Of a stretch of DNA of 5,128 nucleotides, positions 5,036-5,128 are shown piece by piece (positions within the stretch are counted from its first letter, which is position 1; each line of letters opens with the position of its first letter). Source of the DNA: Cyanobacteriota bacterium (GTDB lineage: Bacteria; Cyanobacteriota; Cyanobacteriia; Leptolyngbyales; Leptolyngbyaceae); contig JAIXVO010000766.1 of NCBI GenBank assembly GCA_027482985.1, forward strand, positions 1 to 5,128, read 5' to 3'. A program made the translations under genes and the position numbers. The notes beneath the pieces were generated by a model that did no database searches, was not told the DNA's origin, and worked only from the letters and a program-made list of their open reading frames with translations.

Positions 5036-5102
5036 GGGGAAAGAGGAATGGGAGGGAGGGAGCGGAAGGAGCGGGAGGGAAAGGAAGGAGACAGGAGACA
5101 GG
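5036..5102 (+). repeat. Purine-rich tract with GGAGACA heptamers
   Basis: The plus strand is almost all A and G directly after the glycosyltransferase stop. It ends with two exact GGAGACA heptamers at 5087-5100 and a partial third. The complement, TGTCTCC, differs by one base from the TGCCTCC heptamers at 2044-2071, so the two tracts look like related elements in opposite orientation. No hairpin terminator is evident. Confidence 0.65.
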
Positions 5103-5128
5103 CTTCGACGACGTGAGCGCTCAGCCGA
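5101..5128 (+). repeat. Second palindromic repeat family, cut by window end
   Basis: The last 28 bases resemble a dispersed cyanobacterial repeat of the form CTTCGAC...GCTCAGCCGA, which I recall from intergenic regions of many genomes. TGAGCGCTCA (5114-5123) is a perfect palindrome, and GGCT (5101-5104) can pair with AGCC (5123-5126). The element probably continues past the window edge. The family attribution is from memory. Confidence 0.5.

Noticed and set aside
1..5128. A new defence, mobile or biosynthetic system spanning the window
   Set aside because: The five genes belong to known, unrelated families with mixed strands and independent promoters. No toxin, nuclease-helicase, transposase or modification gene is seen besides ruvC.

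Overview
The window is cyanobacterial chromosomal DNA. The octamer GCGATCGC (HIP1) occurs 14 times in 5.1 kb, where roughly one would be expected per 65 kb in random sequence. Intergenic DNA carries the heptamer tandem repeats and GTAGAGACG-type palindromes common in filamentous cyanobacteria, and the proteins fit (a PAAT-family amino-acid binding lipoprotein, a GT2-TPR glycosyltransferase). Base composition is moderately GC-rich. I cannot name the species.

Layout. Positions 1-51 hold a hairpin-forming repeat and a ribosome binding site. Positions 52-1813 (+) encode two inner-membrane permeases of a CUT1-type (MalF/MalG-like) sugar ABC importer. They form an operon tail whose binding protein and ATPase are not in view. 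Positions 1814-2165 are a gene-free mosaic: two identical 48-bp repeats, a pair of 38/39-bp tandem units between them, then a pyrimidine-rich tract with four copies of TGCCTCC. Positions 2166-2642 (+) encode a short, divergent RuvC Holliday-junction resolvase with its acidic catalytic residues in place. Positions 2643-3695 (-) encode an AapJ/BztA/NatF-type amino-acid-binding lipoprotein; its stop codon abuts the ruvC stop with no bases between. Positions 3696-3847 are a divergent promoter region. Positions 3848-5035 (+) encode a family 2 glycosyltransferase with about five C-terminal TPR units. Positions 5036-5128 are a purine-rich tract with GGAGACA heptamers running into a second palindromic repeat family cut by the window edge.

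The genes do not form one pathway. The two permeases work together. The binding protein has no permease or ATPase beside it and must dock to a transporter encoded elsewhere. RuvC and the glycosyltransferase look like independent transcription units. I see no defence island, CRISPR array, prophage or new multi-gene system. The points of most interest are the repeat mosaic and its inverted copy flanking the permease pair, a HIP1 site separating a strong Shine-Dalgarno from its start codon, the divergent RuvC with a HIP1 site in its active-site loop, the abutting convergent stops, and the orphan binding protein.
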